DNA from: Lepidonotus clava
Taxonomy: Eukaryota > Annelida > Polychaeta > Phyllodocida > Polynoidae
Direction: 5' to 3'
NCBI GenBank assembly: GCA_936440205.1
Contig: OW387139.1
Coordinates: forward strand, 27,120,378 to 27,184,377
Length of the DNA stretch: 64,000 bases
Shown here in pieces: positions 1 through 12,950 of the stretch (positions are counted from its first letter, which is position 1; each line of letters starts with the position of its first letter). The notes below the pieces were generated by a model, which had not been told where the DNA came from, made no database searches, and saw only the letters and a list, made by a program, of their open reading frames with translations. Position numbers and translations under genes: made by a program.

Positions 1-1500
1 TCCTTCCCGAACTCCCACCTAGACAGTGCAATCAACATGGCGGCTCCTAACCAGGTTATCCTGAATTAATGCCTGCTTAATGTGGACCATCGCCAAATAA
101 GGGAGGACTGCCAATCGGTCGGCCCGGGCGTACAATATAATCTACATCCTTTGGCTGACACAGCACCGGTTTTGGGCTAGATCTGGGAAAGTTCAGCTAA
201 GCAGTGGATATTAAGAGGCTAACATCATAAGATTAAAATGTCTGACATAAGATATGCTCTAAAACCTTACTTTTCAGATAGGCAGTTGTCTTCTGCACAT
301 TCATAGACCACTTCAGATTATGCATTCTACCTCACCACCTACTAAGCACTTCAATTGCACATGACAATAGCCTTTATCAATAATCTTTACAACTGCTAAA
401 AACTATTGGCATTTCAGTGTTGTGTAAGAGTGCGTTGCTTAAATGTGTAGCATACTCCTGTTTACAGTTACTTGCTTCATGGTGACTGCTATTGCAAATA
501 TAGGCCTATTATATGTATATCATGTCATCGGTTGAAAAACATAGAATTTACATTTCCCGCATGTTTCTTAAATGAATGCCTAGACCTAAAATGTCGGTTT
601 CACAGGATGTTTGTGACTGAATACCTCCGAGAGTTGGTAACTTCCGAAGAGAGTGAGTGTCCTTGGGTGAACCTTGCACCTTGTTTACAGAAAACGATCG
701 CGAAGACTATTATTTGCTATTAGTCTGATTAAATGAAAAGCTCCCCAGTGATGGGAATGTCAATGGTGTTGCTGCTTTTAATCGTGGTCATTATTTTTGT
801 TTCTTAAAGTATCATAAAACAAAAAAAAACATTATTAAATAGCCAATAGATAACATTATTTATTGATATAATTTATGTAAAAATGCATAAGACAAAAGCT
901 CCGTAAGTGAGTTGCAAACCCGAAAATATAATTTTTGAATATCAATATCTCAATTAATTTTCAACTTAAAGATTCGAAATTTCTAATATATCTTCCTAAG
1001 ATATATACGGAGAGAACTATGTCTCAGATTTTTGATATAGGCCTTAGTTCCATTTTAATGAAATGTAGAATATAATTTAACAAAAAAGATTTAAACAGTT
1101 ACCTGTTTCTTGTCCTTTTTCGTTATGATATAAAACCTAGGGCATTAATAAAAGAATCTGAGACACGGTTCCTTGCATATGAATGCTATGAAAATGTTCA
1201 AAAAATTATAGTAAAAAAATAAGTTTTTATTTGATAAAATCTGAATTCTAAATACAGTAAAACCTTATTATATATCAATACATAGAGAAAAATCGGAGCT
1301 TTGGATTGATGTATAGCACATTATGAACAGATCATTAGTAAGAAAGACATTAGTGCTTTCCTGAATTGGCGGTCTATCACGGGGGTCTATCCTTAAGAGA
1401 AATATTCACGCTCTAAATCACCATGTAGATTAACTTAGTTCATCTCTTCGGAGATGCTACATAAGTGCGAAAGAAATTCCCATGGCCTACAGGACGGATC
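1..1500. other. non-coding, mostly AT-rich
   Basis: The first 230 bases have moderate GC; the rest is strongly AT-rich, especially 760-1440 with many A runs. An open frame of 83 codons at 472-723 has no recognisable domain and I do not call it a gene. One YY1-like site lies near the left edge and one TAGGCCTA palindrome at 501-508. Confidence 0.6.
34..44 (-). promoter_or_regulatory. YY1-like site
   Basis: AACATGGCGGC is the reverse complement of GCCGCCATGTT and fits the YY1 pattern CCATNTT preceded by GCCG. YY1 sites often lie at promoters just downstream of the start of transcription. No other promoter element is seen here, so this is only a motif match. Confidence 0.25.
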
Positions 1501-2170
1501 GTATAAAACATGTCACCCTGTGTTTAAGTAGGGGATCCCGGGTAATTACCCAGGCATACCATCTTGTTAGGGCCCGAATCGTCGCCTCATAACTAGGTTT
1601 TCTCCCCGGACGACAGCCCGGACCGGTCGGCATCGGTCCTGCCGGTAGCGGGGCGCGGGGCGGCCGGTGGGCGCAGGTAGGGCGCGCCCACCTGTCTCAT
1701 TAGGCCGGCAGAATACACCATTAACGTCCGCCCCGACCACCAGAGATTAGATTAGCATCTGATGGGCATAAGTCTCCCGGCCGCACCCGGCAACCCATCC
1801 AAGTGTAATTGTGCCAATCGGCCGCCGCCGTGGTGCCAGTGACTGTGCACTAATTACATAATCCCGGCTCCAGAGGACGGGCCAGCATAAATCGCCATCT
1901 GCAGCAGGGCCTCTTGAAGTGGGCCCATTTAGCCATGTTCTGTCGAGAAAACCCAGGTTCATCACGTGTACGGGGTCTATGGGAGAGCTGTAGGTGGGGT
2001 GTAAGGGAACGCGGCACGGCAATAAACACGAACAACACGAGAATATTTAATATCCAATTACACAACGTCACTATGGATAATTCAGTGACTGCAGGCCACT
2101 GGTTTCAGGTCCATTCAACCTCTCCTTACGCCATGAAAAATAGTTTCACGGGATGACGTTCGTAATTGGG
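1500..2170. other. GC-rich island 1, candidate regulatory element
   Basis: A sharp rise to very GC-rich sequence around 1600-1700, then mixed sequence in which homeodomain-type cores sit in a GC-rich background: GATTAGATTAG at 1745-1755, CACTAATT at 1848-1855, and TAATCC at 1859-1864 (the Otx/Pitx-type GGATTA core on the other strand). Short frames of 70-90 codons on both strands show no domain. The sequence is complex and not a visible repeat. An enhancer is inferred, not shown. Confidence 0.3.
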
Positions 2171-3860
2171 TCAGTCGGCTGACATGAGACAAACCAATTC
2201 TTGGGGCTTCTTTGCCCTAGTTATATTCCAGGAAAAAATGCATTTCCAAGTCACTTGAGGACGTGGAATCGATAGCATTTGAGACAGTGTTATATTGATG
2301 AAACCACATCTTGTTTGTTTACAAAAGAATATTACATTATGTGTATATCTTTTTCCAATCAATCCTACCATATTCTGCTTATTTCATTTTGAAGTGGACC
2401 TGTTTTAAAGGCACTGGGTGACAAAAAGCAGGCTTCCGTGACCTGAGGTACCGCTGTCTTTGCTTGTCTTTGAAAGGCCACTTTTGAAGGACAATCCCAT
2501 AGCTACAATACATACTGCAGTCTGCAATGGTTTCATCATATAAATTTGATTATGAGTTGTACTTCAATTGATATTATTATTATTACTCTGTATTTCTCAG
2601 AACTGTCCTAGGAGTTTTGTGTGAAAGATATGGCTGAAATCAATAATGAAAAAACGGGCGACTATATATACTATAAATTAAGATGACCTTAACTATTCCT
2701 CGAGTCTCAAACTGAGTTCAGTTACACAGTTCTTCCCTTAAGTGAAGGATGTCTGATACAGGGCATCCGATACAGTTGGGTCAGGATTGGTAGACAATAC
2801 ATATCTCTGCATAATGATTTGGTATCCTTTCACATGTATTGTAAAAAAACCAAAGTTAATCCTCCCCATCAATATGAGTGGTCTCATGTTACATTATGTT
2901 TGGGTTCGATTTGAAGTTGAGACCCCTCAATTTTTACTTTCAGTATTAAACCAAGATTTAATAATATTTTACATCCCATGTGATTGCACTCTCTCCTAAT
3001 TAGGTCAAACCATTAATTATATCAACAGGTTACCTAATGAAACATACCATATATTAAACCCGTCAACCGTCTTTTCCCGAAGAAGAATAGTAATATTCCC
3101 CTTAAAGAAGAGACTCCAACCTTTTAAATACGACAAACCATTTTAGAATATTCCTATTAGAGGTGAGTTATTGCTGAACAAAGATCCCTACTAGGAACAC
3201 CCAAATTTTAATCATCCTCTTTTTGCTTGTGTTACTACACCCATATTCAAACAAAGTATTAAAGATCGAAACCTTAAATTGTCAGAAAATGTAATATGAG
3301 ATTCCCTATGGGCGTTTTTTAATATATAGCATTTGATTGTCAGATTATGAAATAAACGATCAATTGATATTATGCTATGACCGAACACCAGAAGCAGCCG
3401 CAGGCATACAATCAATGAATTTAGAGATCCTATGATCTGTTTTACGTGATTCGTGAGATTCATGTCTTTATAGAGTGACAAAAGTCACCCTTTCGTAGCG
3501 CACGGGTCTACAAGGAAAAAGGGGTAATTTTTTTTCAGTTAAAGCATTCATTTTGTCATTTGATTTCATCCCCGTTAGATTAGAACCAGTGCTCGAGAAA
3601 CTGGTTCTAGATGTTAGAAGTCAGGATTAGAATTTCTTTTTCATTAAAATGATGGAACTAACCAGACAGAAGTCCCAATTTCGTCATTTTAGTGATTTTT
3701 AATCCCCCCCTCCTTATTACTCTTTTCAATGTCATCTTAGATGCCACTTGACTTATTACACACTGCCCTAGATTTTCACATGATTCTGTCTTTATGATCT
3801 TTTAAAATTGAGTTGTTATCGTTAAGTAACATGTCTACTAAAACCGGACGATCAGTTACA
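2170..3860. other. AT-rich non-coding stretch
   Basis: AT-rich, with no gene, no recognisable transposon and only short random frames. It contains a perfect 10-bp inverted repeat at 3581-3609 (TAGAACCAGT, 9-nt spacer, ACTGGTTCTA), long enough for a small hairpin but without further support for a function. Confidence 0.6.
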
Positions 3861-5150
3861 GTCCCCCTTTACCCCCTCAGAAAACCCCCAAGTCAGTCAG
3901 GCTTGCGGTCTGTGGCCAAAGACCCATGAAAGATAAATAATCCAGGGCATTCTTTTTGTCTGGTTTGAGTAGGTTGTGTTTTATCCGGGTGTGGGTTGTT
4001 TTAAGGAAGTGTTAGGGGGGTGCGACACGGAGAAGACGGGTGCCCCCTTCTCCCCACGCTCCCACCCCACCCCCAACATGGTCCTTGCTAAGCACATTCC
4101 CTAAGCCCGCGATCAGAACTTTGGTAAATAGTGCCTCTCTGATCTCTTAATCAATTCACACAGCGACACGGTGAATGGCGCCAGATTAAAACTCCACTCG
4201 CCTCCTGCAAGATGAAACAGAACATGCGGCAATTGTTGGCTTTTCTAGCGTCCTCCCCTCTTAGTTTGCCATAATGCGACGCGCTAAAAGCATTCAAATG
4301 GAAGCGGAACGTTAAAAAGCACTAGCCTGTGATCTGCAGAAAATGCCGGCGATTTAAACCGAATATGATTACTCGTCTTTGAGTGGGATCGGGATGACTC
4401 AGTGCTGCAGAGCTGCTGCTTTTGTTCCCCCCAGGCTCACATGGAGCTCTTCGTCTTTCCTCAATAGCAAAATTATTTTGATGCTAAATAGTAAAGAGAA
4501 ATATTGATATTACTGCGGGTAGCCAGAATAAAAGAAAGGGTCTATCTAGTTGTCACATTCGAAACAAATTAACCTCTTACAACGGTTTCCTCGAGAGGGT
4601 AGCCAGCTGACGCAAACAAATAATAATTGACATTCAAAGTCAGGTGTAAGCTTTCTTATGACAATACCTCTTATATGTGGGCCCCATAATTACGTGTTCG
4701 ACACACCACCCAATATGTTTAACAGTATACATACAGTCAACTGATGTACATCCTGTCTTTCTTCAGACATGCAAGGATAGACTGTTTAGCATCCGCATAC
4801 AAAATAGGTTTTTCCAATCTACTGTCGACAAACTGTGTACTTTCTCATCAGAGGTTTATCACAAGATTGTTCTCGAGCTGCTATTCTAACTTTCAGTTTA
4901 GATTCTAATTAACCTACTCACTCACAGACGTTTTGTCCTTGAACATTGCTGTAATCTAGTGAATTCCTATAATTGCAACAGCGTTTCCTAGATCTAACAA
5001 AAGGAATTGGAAATAAATTGAGGTAATCCGGAATGACTCATGACTCTTCCAACCTTTTGTCTTGTAACTGATGCAATTAAGATGGGGCAGAGTGAGTTGC
5101 CTTCGTCCCATGACCAATCTATGGGATGACTTAGAAGAGTATGTCCCTTT
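3860..5150. other. moderate-GC block then AT-rich spacer
   Basis: Between about 3860 and 4450 GC rises moderately, with C-rich and G-rich runs around 4010-4080. From 4450 the sequence returns to AT-rich. No exon, RNA gene or repeat is recognised. Confidence 0.5.
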
Positions 5151-5430
5151 TTAGGTACAGACTCAAAGGGTCTGCCTTCCGTCTGCAGAGTGGCCCTTTT
5201 TGACTCCTGCTGCCCCCGCCCGGCGGCTGGCTTTTATCAGTGCCACTGATACTGGGTCTGATACTGCAATGCATCAAATGGTGTGTAAAGATAACGAGCC
5301 TTGTCTTCACCCCACAGCCCCCACCCACCCACGGCACCAACCCCACCCCCACATCCCTCCCACTACCAATCATCGGACACCTACCCAACGATCCCCTCTG
5401 CCCGTTAAAATGGCTGTTTCTATATGACTG
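5150..5430. other. GC-rich island with C-tract
   Basis: It contains the 17-mer CTGGCTTTTATCAGTGC at 5227-5243, which recurs exactly in another island at 36321-36337. From 5309 to 5367 the plus strand is a run of closely spaced C-tracts, so the minus strand could form a G-quadruplex. Several overlapping frames of 65-85 codons here are proline- or glycine-rich by composition only and are not called genes. Confidence 0.35.
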
Positions 5431-6990
5431 GCTTTAAATAGATTCTATGTTACGTGTTTTCTTAAACAGTACTTAAGTCCCTTAGCATGCATATGTCAAT
5501 GGATACAACTTAGATAATGTAATAATGAATTCAATGAATGTGATGTCTTCACCTATGGCTTTTTTTATTTATCAAAAATGTTCAAGCTATTTCTGTTGCA
5601 ATGGTTATCATGACTAAACCGATTTCATGCTGTTTTTTCGTCAAATGGGGAACGGTAAAAATAATAAAGAAGACGTCAAATCTAGTGACGTGTCCCGGGG
5701 GCTATGTTTGGTGCTCTTTTATTCCGGTGTTTTGTCCGTGCACAATTAGTAACCAGAGCCTCATCATGACCTATGGCAGCCTACATGCTACCTACATTAA
5801 GATGATTAGACAAAACAATAGGCGTATTTACAGAGAGTCACCATAGGTCTATCGTGGCCGTCCTGCCCACTGAGCTCCGTCCCCAACAGTGATATAACAG
5901 GTATATGGTAAACGTCTGTAGGGATTGAATTAGTTTGGCCGAGTGACACGCGATAACTGCATTATTGCGGGGTAAGCTGGCTTACCCCACCAACACAGGT
6001 CAACCAGAGTACAGTGGGCCGGACATGGGGCGAGGGTGGGAGCTAGGCAGTAATCGCCTACCCAACCTATACCTTCATTAATTACCTCTGGTTGTTTGTG
6101 TACATTGATCACCAGGCCAGTCCGCCACTCTCATTACCAAAGAAAAATGAAAATAAAAGGAGTTGGAGCTTTAACATTAACTAGAAAGTATTTCAATATG
6201 TCACATCATCATAATAACACTGTTAAGGTATTCTCGTCAAGCTCATCCGCTAAACCATACGCAATTCATTTGACTGTCAAATCAAATGAGACATAACTAT
6301 CATTCATAGCATTTTAATGACCTACAAAGTGATTCATTGACATGACATTTTATTACCATCTGGCGAGCATGCATAATTTTTTTTCAGTATAATATTCATC
6401 TATGAACTGAAATTAGGACTAAAGAGAAAATGCTGGGCAGCTTTCATGGAAGATCCTAAATTGAGAGAACCTTTATTCATTCCTGAAGTCAACTGAAACA
6501 GTTATAAAAACCATAGCCACCTTAATTCCACTCCCTCTATTGTCTTAACTGTAGTGGTAAGGTATATACCAAGCATTTTGGAAGACGCTAGGCAGGGCAG
6601 ATAGGAGGAGAGGTGGGCTGGTTTTGAACTATTGTTACCTTCTCAATTCTATGAGTCACATACTGATTAGCTCGAGATATCTTCGTACCTTTGTTGTGTG
6701 GCAACTACTGTGATCACCTCGGACATTCAGTACATGTGCAAGCACTATTCTCCCTGGCAAGGACTCACAGAGTATATCATTTGAATGTTACTTTCTTTGC
6801 TGAATTACTAGGACGTAGCCCTCAATCCATTCCCAACCTATTTTCGTATGAGTAGCCTATTTATGGTCTATATGTGTGTTGGTATGATAAACCATCACCT
6901 AGATTTTTTGGCATATGATTCATCGGAAAGGCAACCTGACTGTATTGGTGACACGCAGTCCATTAGACATGGGAACCGTATACCCCAGAT
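5430..6990. other. non-coding, mixed composition
   Basis: AT-rich with a moderately GC-rich patch at about 5680-6080. Short frames have no domain and the region shows no repeat structure by eye. Confidence 0.5.
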
Positions 6991-7217
6991 CCAACGACCT
7001 TGTGGTCCGGACGTTGTCCATCAATGATTTACCCTGCGCCTTTTGTCGGAGCTCCGGTGAGAGCCTCTGACACTTTTATGTACTACTTACATGGTGGAGG
7101 CTGTGTCAGCTGCGTCACCCGACCCCCGGCTACCTCCCCAGGCCCTCAGTCGACGGGAAGCTGATGTATGGAGGACTGCGTTTTAAGGAGCCATGGGCTG
7201 GTCAGAAGGGGCTGGTA

Positions 7218-7245
7218 AGGGGTAGCATGGGGGGGAGGGGGGGGG
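7218..7245 (+). other. G-quadruplex-prone G-runs
   Basis: A run of four Gs followed by G-tracts of 7 (7229-7235) and 9 (7237-7245) separated by a single A. This can fold as a G-quadruplex in principle. No promoter or replication feature is visible beside it. Confidence 0.4.
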
Positions 7246-8038
7246 CAGAATATCGACAGGCCGAAGGGGGTATGAAAGTCATGGCTGGTAACTGATAACA
7301 TGTGGACAGCAGAATGAGTGGGTGTTATATACGTGCTTCCAGATTACGAACACCAACACATTAAAAATCAATTTGTTTGATTTCTATACAATTCAAATGC
7401 TCTATTCATGTGTGTCCTTGAAAAAATTATATGAATGAAAGCAATTATACTATGTATTTGATTAGTTTCTCGTCGCATTACTTGCCGGAAGCACGTATAG
7501 CCGATGTGTGTATGTGAACAATAGGTCCACTATTATGGATGCCCTACATAGCCGGAGGCCCGGCTCCCCAACCAACACCTGCTCGTTTGGGTTTGCGGCA
7601 TCAATCACCACAAATTACACACTTGCCAAGTCTGATTTCTATGACCTGTCACGAGGCAGTAGTGGTGCAGAATGATGGCCCGGCGAGTTGGGCTGCTAGC
7701 GTCCCCCACCCACCCACAGCCCGTCAGCCGCTGCTGCCGCTGCTACTGCCTTGGGCCCAATTATAACGGCTCCTTCATGACGGCAGTAGTTGGGGCGGCC
7801 AGCTCGGGAAGTAAGGGGGTGGTAGTAAGGCACTGGAGGAGCACTCATATCACCTGGGACAGAATCAATCCACGTCACATTGCGACGTAATAGGGGTGGC
7901 AACTCGGGATGTGATGTATACGCTGCAGACACAATTAGTGTGGCCAGGTCGAAAATATGCCATTGGGTGAGTCGTGTGCGAGCAGATCATGTTGGTGCAG
8001 ACCGGGAGCCGCTCAGCGGACTGTTTATCATTACGACT

Positions 8039-8052
8039 GACCACCGGTGGTC
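8039..8052. promoter_or_regulatory. 14-bp palindrome, double Gli-like half-sites
   Basis: GACCACCGGTGGTC is a perfect palindrome. Each half begins with GACCACC, the first seven bases of the Gli/Ci consensus GACCACCCA, with the last two positions differing. The centre ACCGGT also resembles Grainyhead-type sites. It is a motif match within a GC-rich island only. Confidence 0.25.
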
Positions 8053-8239
8053 GGCCGAGACGTCGCATAACTCGGCGCCAGCTGCACCGATTAATTAATT
8101 CTGCCAGGAAGCATTAGTGTCCGGCCAAACGCTTTTCTGGGGCTGCAGCGGTGATAAAGGCAGATGGAAGTGATAAGGGCGGTTGGGAGTAACTCGCTTC
8201 TGCTCCAATCAGCTCAAACTAAATGGCATACCGGTGTGC

Positions 8240-9190
8240 TGGGGTGAAAGGTTCACAGAGCGTAACGATTTGATTAAACTGCTAAATTGAATTATTCCCT
8301 AAAACATTGGCACCGTCTCTCACAGAAACGTTGGTTCTATAATTGAAATATTGCCTTTTAAAATGGACGAGTTAAAAATATCTTCCTGTATCCGTGTAGT
8401 GGTAATCAAAATCAGTACATTTTCTAACGAGTTGATACATGTCGTGGCAGCAACCGGAAAAGACTGTTCATGATTATCAACTTAGCTCTCTTGGGTTTCA
8501 TTGGAAAACTGTAAATCCCAGACGGCCAAGTTGAAAGAAACAGCTGGCTTGGGATTTGTCTAATTAGTGGTTCCCGATATCTGGGATAATCCCACTGACA
8601 CGAGATTAAGTCACGTGCCCAATCCCAATATTATTAGAGAGGCGAACACACAGGGGTTGCAATTGGTCAGACTGCCGGGGATATCAGCGCCCCCAGAAAG
8701 CAAAGCACGGCCGCGTCAACCTAACCACTTGCAGGTGCAAATAAATAACAAGTTATGTATGCAGTAAATATACCATGAGAGGGCAAACTGTCCAGTTTGT
8801 GCGAATTGACTGCTTTCGACTAGGCACGCTCCGGTCAGACTAGACTTGTAACTACGCTGTACTGTGATTTTTTTTTTATAGTTTCTCTTTTACAGATGCC
8901 CAGACTATCGGTAGTATTGAAAGCCAATTGGATGATGGTTTATTGATAGTAGATACGGACCTGCTATGGTTCCAGGCAATTGAGTAATCGTTTCATTTTC
9001 TGATAGACCATTTCGATGAAACTGGAATTTTAACCCTAATATGTTCAGAGCTATCTAGGGTAATATATTGTTTTCGTACCAGCACTTTATATTTGTGGAT
9101 CCTATATATTCCCCTATTATGGAACAGGCCCTCATCTATGCATTGCTATCGTAATTTAGCATTGCCATTTTTATGACTCTGGTTTTATGG
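8240..9190. other. AT-rich non-coding spacer
   Basis: Mostly AT-rich. A modest GC patch at 8540-8760 includes AATTAGTG (8562-8569). No gene or transposon is recognised. Confidence 0.5.
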
Positions 9191-9830
9191 CTGTCTGACA
9201 TGTTCGGCGATCAGCGTAGACTGGCCGGCAGTGAATGTAGTAATCTATCGCCGCCACTTCCTTTGGTGCTTGTTTGTTTATAATGCCCTATGTCAGGGTA
9301 TGCAGCGAAGTAAACATGCCACTTAATCAATCTTTAACGAGCAATGACGGCCCAAGTTGCCATGCAAGCTGGCAGCAATCGGTCCAGTTACAAGCTACCA
9401 TAAATCTCCCCGTCTCTAAGGGCCGCTATAATTAGTTCCCTTTGGAATGACGGCGCCCCCAGGGACAGGCCACACGAGCTGTTGTCCATCATCACTCGGA
9501 TTTCTAGGACTCAAAGTCTGATCTTATAGGCCGGGATTACGTAATTAGCGCCTGGTGGAGGGGTTAAGGAGTGCAGCCAGGAGGGGTTGCGTCCACCAAA
9601 GGGCCATCACCGACGTCGTTTCTAAGGGGCCTGCTGGTCTCAGGGCGGGCCGTGGAGGGAAGGCAGGCAGACAGTCGGACCAATACCATGCAGATCACAT
9701 TCCCCCGGTCTGCTCCAATCTCCTCCAGGGGAAATAGGAGGCCACGCCTTCTGTGGCTTCTCAGCTCTGGAGATTTAGAGGATTTCGCCTTGCTGGGTTT
9801 CGGCGAACCACTCGAGTAGGTCAGAGGAGG
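9190..9830. other. GC-rich island
   Basis: GC-rich complex sequence with embedded homeodomain-type cores (AATTAG around 9432 and TAATTAG near 9542). Two overlapping plus-strand frames of 60-82 codons in different phases show no domain and no splice context I would trust. Candidate regulatory element only. Confidence 0.3.
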
Positions 9831-10660
9831 TGCATGCAGCGCCTTGAGAAAAGAACCGTCTAGTGTTTACAGTACATGTGTGTATGTCACAGATGTACAT
9901 GCGTCGCCAGCAGCATGTTTCGCCATGTGTAAACTGGTTATTTATTATGCTACTGTTAAAATCTAGAACCCTTACGGCAATTGAGACTGCACTATGAGGC
10001 ACTATATGAGGCGGTTCCATTAGTCCGTAAACATAAATTTGAAACTCGACAGCAGTGAAATTAATGTGATCTCGAGAAATTACTATACATGCCTGTTGTT
10101 GATTGTTAAAAAGGAATTGGCCACGTGGTGGGCTGTCACGGCTATATCAATGTACAGCCTTGACAGCCCATCGATTTGTATAAACACTTCCCGTACAGAG
10201 ACCCAAATGGAGAGAAATACTAGTTATAATACATACACGTGTATTCCCTCAATTATCCATACAAGAAGAAAAATAATAATCGGCTATGTGTGAAGGCGAC
10301 AATAACATCGGTAAAATCGAAATTTATGTATATATTTATGTGATCTTGAACAACACACAAGACCCGGGCCTTCACTTTATTTAATTTTTATTTCTATAAT
10401 TATGTTGTATCAATTTATGCTCAATTGATTTCCATATACACACGGTGATATTAGAAACCCATTGTGTTCGAATGTTTCGTTAATCAACAAGAAGCAAATG
10501 ACTATCAAAGTTCCGATCGTTGGAACGATCGATGTTCACCCTTAACATAACAATGGACATTTCATTGTGTTTGAAAGGTTATTGAATGAAATGTCAATAT
10601 ATCTAATGTATGTAATCTATAGCAATGGTGTCCCTCAATAAACTGAAGGCCTTCCTACAA
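9830..10660. other. AT-rich non-coding spacer
   Basis: AT-rich with small inverted repeats, for example CGATCGTT-GG-AACGATCG at 10514-10531 and 11-bp arms (GACATTTCATT / AATGAAATGTC) around 10557-10597. None is long enough to call a transposon. Confidence 0.5.
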
Positions 10661-11500
10661 CCAGAAGGCTATATGGGCTATGAGTAGTGACCACCACCAC
10701 CACTCCTGCTGTCAAACACAACTCAGGGAGGGGCTTAGGAAAGGGGCTCCTCCTACTAGTACTAAGTCACCTGCACCCACCCACCTGCAGGTGACAGTGG
10801 AGGTCCTAATGTGGAGGGGTGAGGTTGATTGGCTCAAATACTGGTTATGTAACCCACTTCTGGCTTCTCAAACTGCACCCTCCCCCACCCCCACTCCTTG
10901 AACTGAGTTCAAGGAGTGGGGGTGGGGGAGGGTGCAGGGGAGAGGCCTGCCCACTCAATTACACTTGATGCACACTAATTGTCCTTGCTTACAAATGCAT
11001 GCAGGTGGACAAAGGCCTGTAGCTACTTGTATGTAAGATTGTGTAACCGGGCAATCAGATCAAAGCCCAAATACCTACAAAAGACATGACTGAGTGAGTG
11101 AGCCCTTCCCATAAGCTACAATACTAAAACTATAATTAAGGGCTCACATAAAGGGTGATATAAACGGCATGCGTAGGGCCATACCGATGGGAAGGACCTT
11201 GGCAGCTGCACCTACCAGTCTACACACAAACTTAATTATTATATGTGTTCACTTTGTGAAGTTGAATACTGTGTCGGAGCCTCCCTGACATAATGTACAG
11301 AAGGAGTGATCCACGTTTTCCTATCTATTCTGGTCAAGGATAGGGCGTATTTCATTGCCACCGTGATAATAATAACACATAATATATTATAACTGGCTTA
11401 CTAACATTAGGTCGTGTATATGATTGGTAGCTGCACTAATTAAACAGAAAAATGGAGTAGCATAATAGTTTCAGATGATTAGGGGGAAATAAAAAGGGAA
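10660..11500. other. non-coding region around a long palindrome
   Basis: Moderately GC-rich to about 10960, then mixed. Besides the palindrome at 10873-10937 it holds two copies of the octamer CACTAATT (10973-10980 and 11434-11441). No gene recognised. Confidence 0.45.
10873..10937. repeat. 65-nt perfect palindrome (32-bp arms, 1-nt centre)
   Basis: The left arm 10873-10904 is the exact reverse complement of the right arm 10906-10937, with one G at the centre (10905). One arm is C-rich and the other G-rich, so each strand can also form a G-quadruplex or i-motif. Perfect near-zero-spacer palindromes are unstable in DNA and usually young. It could be a hairpin formed by templated repair, the core of a small foldback element, or an assembly artefact. 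There are no obvious target-site duplications. Confidence 0.85.
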
Positions 11501-11700
11501 GACGGACAGTAAAGTTTCAGAAAGAAGGCGTTTGTATCTAGGACGGAGCCTGAGGCGGCGGGTGGCTTCTCCCACCGAACTGACAGCCGTGGGTGTGCTC
11601 ATTCAGTAATGGAGATTTCTGGTTCTAAGGTAGGCGTGGCCCTCTGCTCCCACCGCCTCCTCCCACGCCACCAAATCCGCCAGCATCGGCAATCTCTTTG
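11500..11700. other. GC-rich island
   Basis: A 200-bp GC-rich block between AT-rich flanks. It contains a possible splice donor (AAGGTAGG near 11630), but no open frame leads to it. Candidate regulatory element. Confidence 0.25.
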
Positions 11701-12950
11701 AATGTTCATAGTCGATGAATTAAAGATTGTATAAGACGAAGAACCGTTTATTGCACGATAAAGAATCAAGAGAAACCCTGCATGAGTAGTGTGTGAGGGA
11801 ACTGATATTCATTTGAGAGAATGACAAAGGTTCATGAATAAAACATTGGCGTCTCCTTACGGTTACGTCCACTGGATGCACGGCCCTTTTGGAGCTTCGG
11901 CTCTTTTCCGAAGAGAAGATAGACATGTTTTATGCTGAACCTGAACACCTTGATGGACAGAACTTTCGAACATTAAGTTTATTTCGTCATTTATCACCAT
12001 CCATGCAATAAATAGTTTAGTGATAAGGAGGCGAATGATACAACCAAATTTCAAACTTGATCGGATTTCTTTTACTTAGATTCTTTCACTATCATGAAAA
12101 GTCCCAATTACCTGATCCCATTTATCATAATATCACATTTTAAAACCACGGTCAATATACTAAGTTTATCTTGTGTATGCATAATAAATTATATTTTATT
12201 AAATGCTTCACAGTCTTTAAAAAAAAGCATGTGAAACACATTACCTTTTCTAGACAATTCTGTTTGCGGGATAATAATATTTCTAGTTAACTGGTTAACG
12301 AGCGTTCTCCCAGATGTTGAGCTACAGAGAACACTCAGTATTACACTAAGGAGTCTACAAGGGTTCCTTCTACTCTCTCTCATTGCACTAATGTAGGAAT
12401 GTGCTGCTTTTTAGTGCCACTTTGGAAATAATGGCACGTTTTATTCCAGTACAGTGATTTGGGAAAGCCATTTGGCATCTCTGTCCTTAGCTTGGTACTT
12501 ATGGGCACTTCCACTGGACTAGTTTTTAGATGAGTATTGCAGTTTCGGTCCGTTTGACGATAATCATCCGCTGACAATATCAAATGATTAGAAATAATAC
12601 GCAAAGTCAGTTCATGTTCAACAAGATGCAAATATTTTCTAATTCAAAATATATGTGGTGTAGGGTCTGCTCTAAATGTCACTCAAGTTCCTTCATATAG
12701 TTTTACAGTGAATCAGAAAAGAAATTTCTGCCCATTGAAAATATTATTTGTAGGCTATTGATCAGACAAGTATTGCGATCTTAGGACAGCATCAATGTTA
12801 TCTTAAATAACTTATCTATAAAACATTGCTTTGTAGTTCCGAATGGTTGTATTCGTAATACAATACATTCGTTTCACAATGTCTCAGATTGATAGATACG
12901 ACTCGCCATACATACGAAATGGAGAGGTTCCCAGACAGGAGATACAATAA
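11700..12950. other. AT-rich non-coding stretch
   Basis: Minus-strand frames of 60-83 codons occur (for example 12380-12631), but they have no domain, no hydrophobic pattern and no family resemblance that I recognise. No repeat seen. Confidence 0.55.

Larger units (their letters stand above)
6990..8240. other. large GC-rich island, candidate regulatory cluster
   Basis: Two GC-rich blocks (about 6990-7300 and 7520-8240) are separated by a 200-bp AT-rich gap. The second holds AATTAGTG (7933-7940), the 14-bp palindrome GACCACCGGTGGTC (8039-8052), a doubled TTAATTAATT homeodomain core near 8092-8101 and GTCCGGCCAA (8119-8128). Frames on both strands are mutually overlapping and featureless. The high motif density suggests an enhancer; this is inference. 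Confidence 0.35.
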
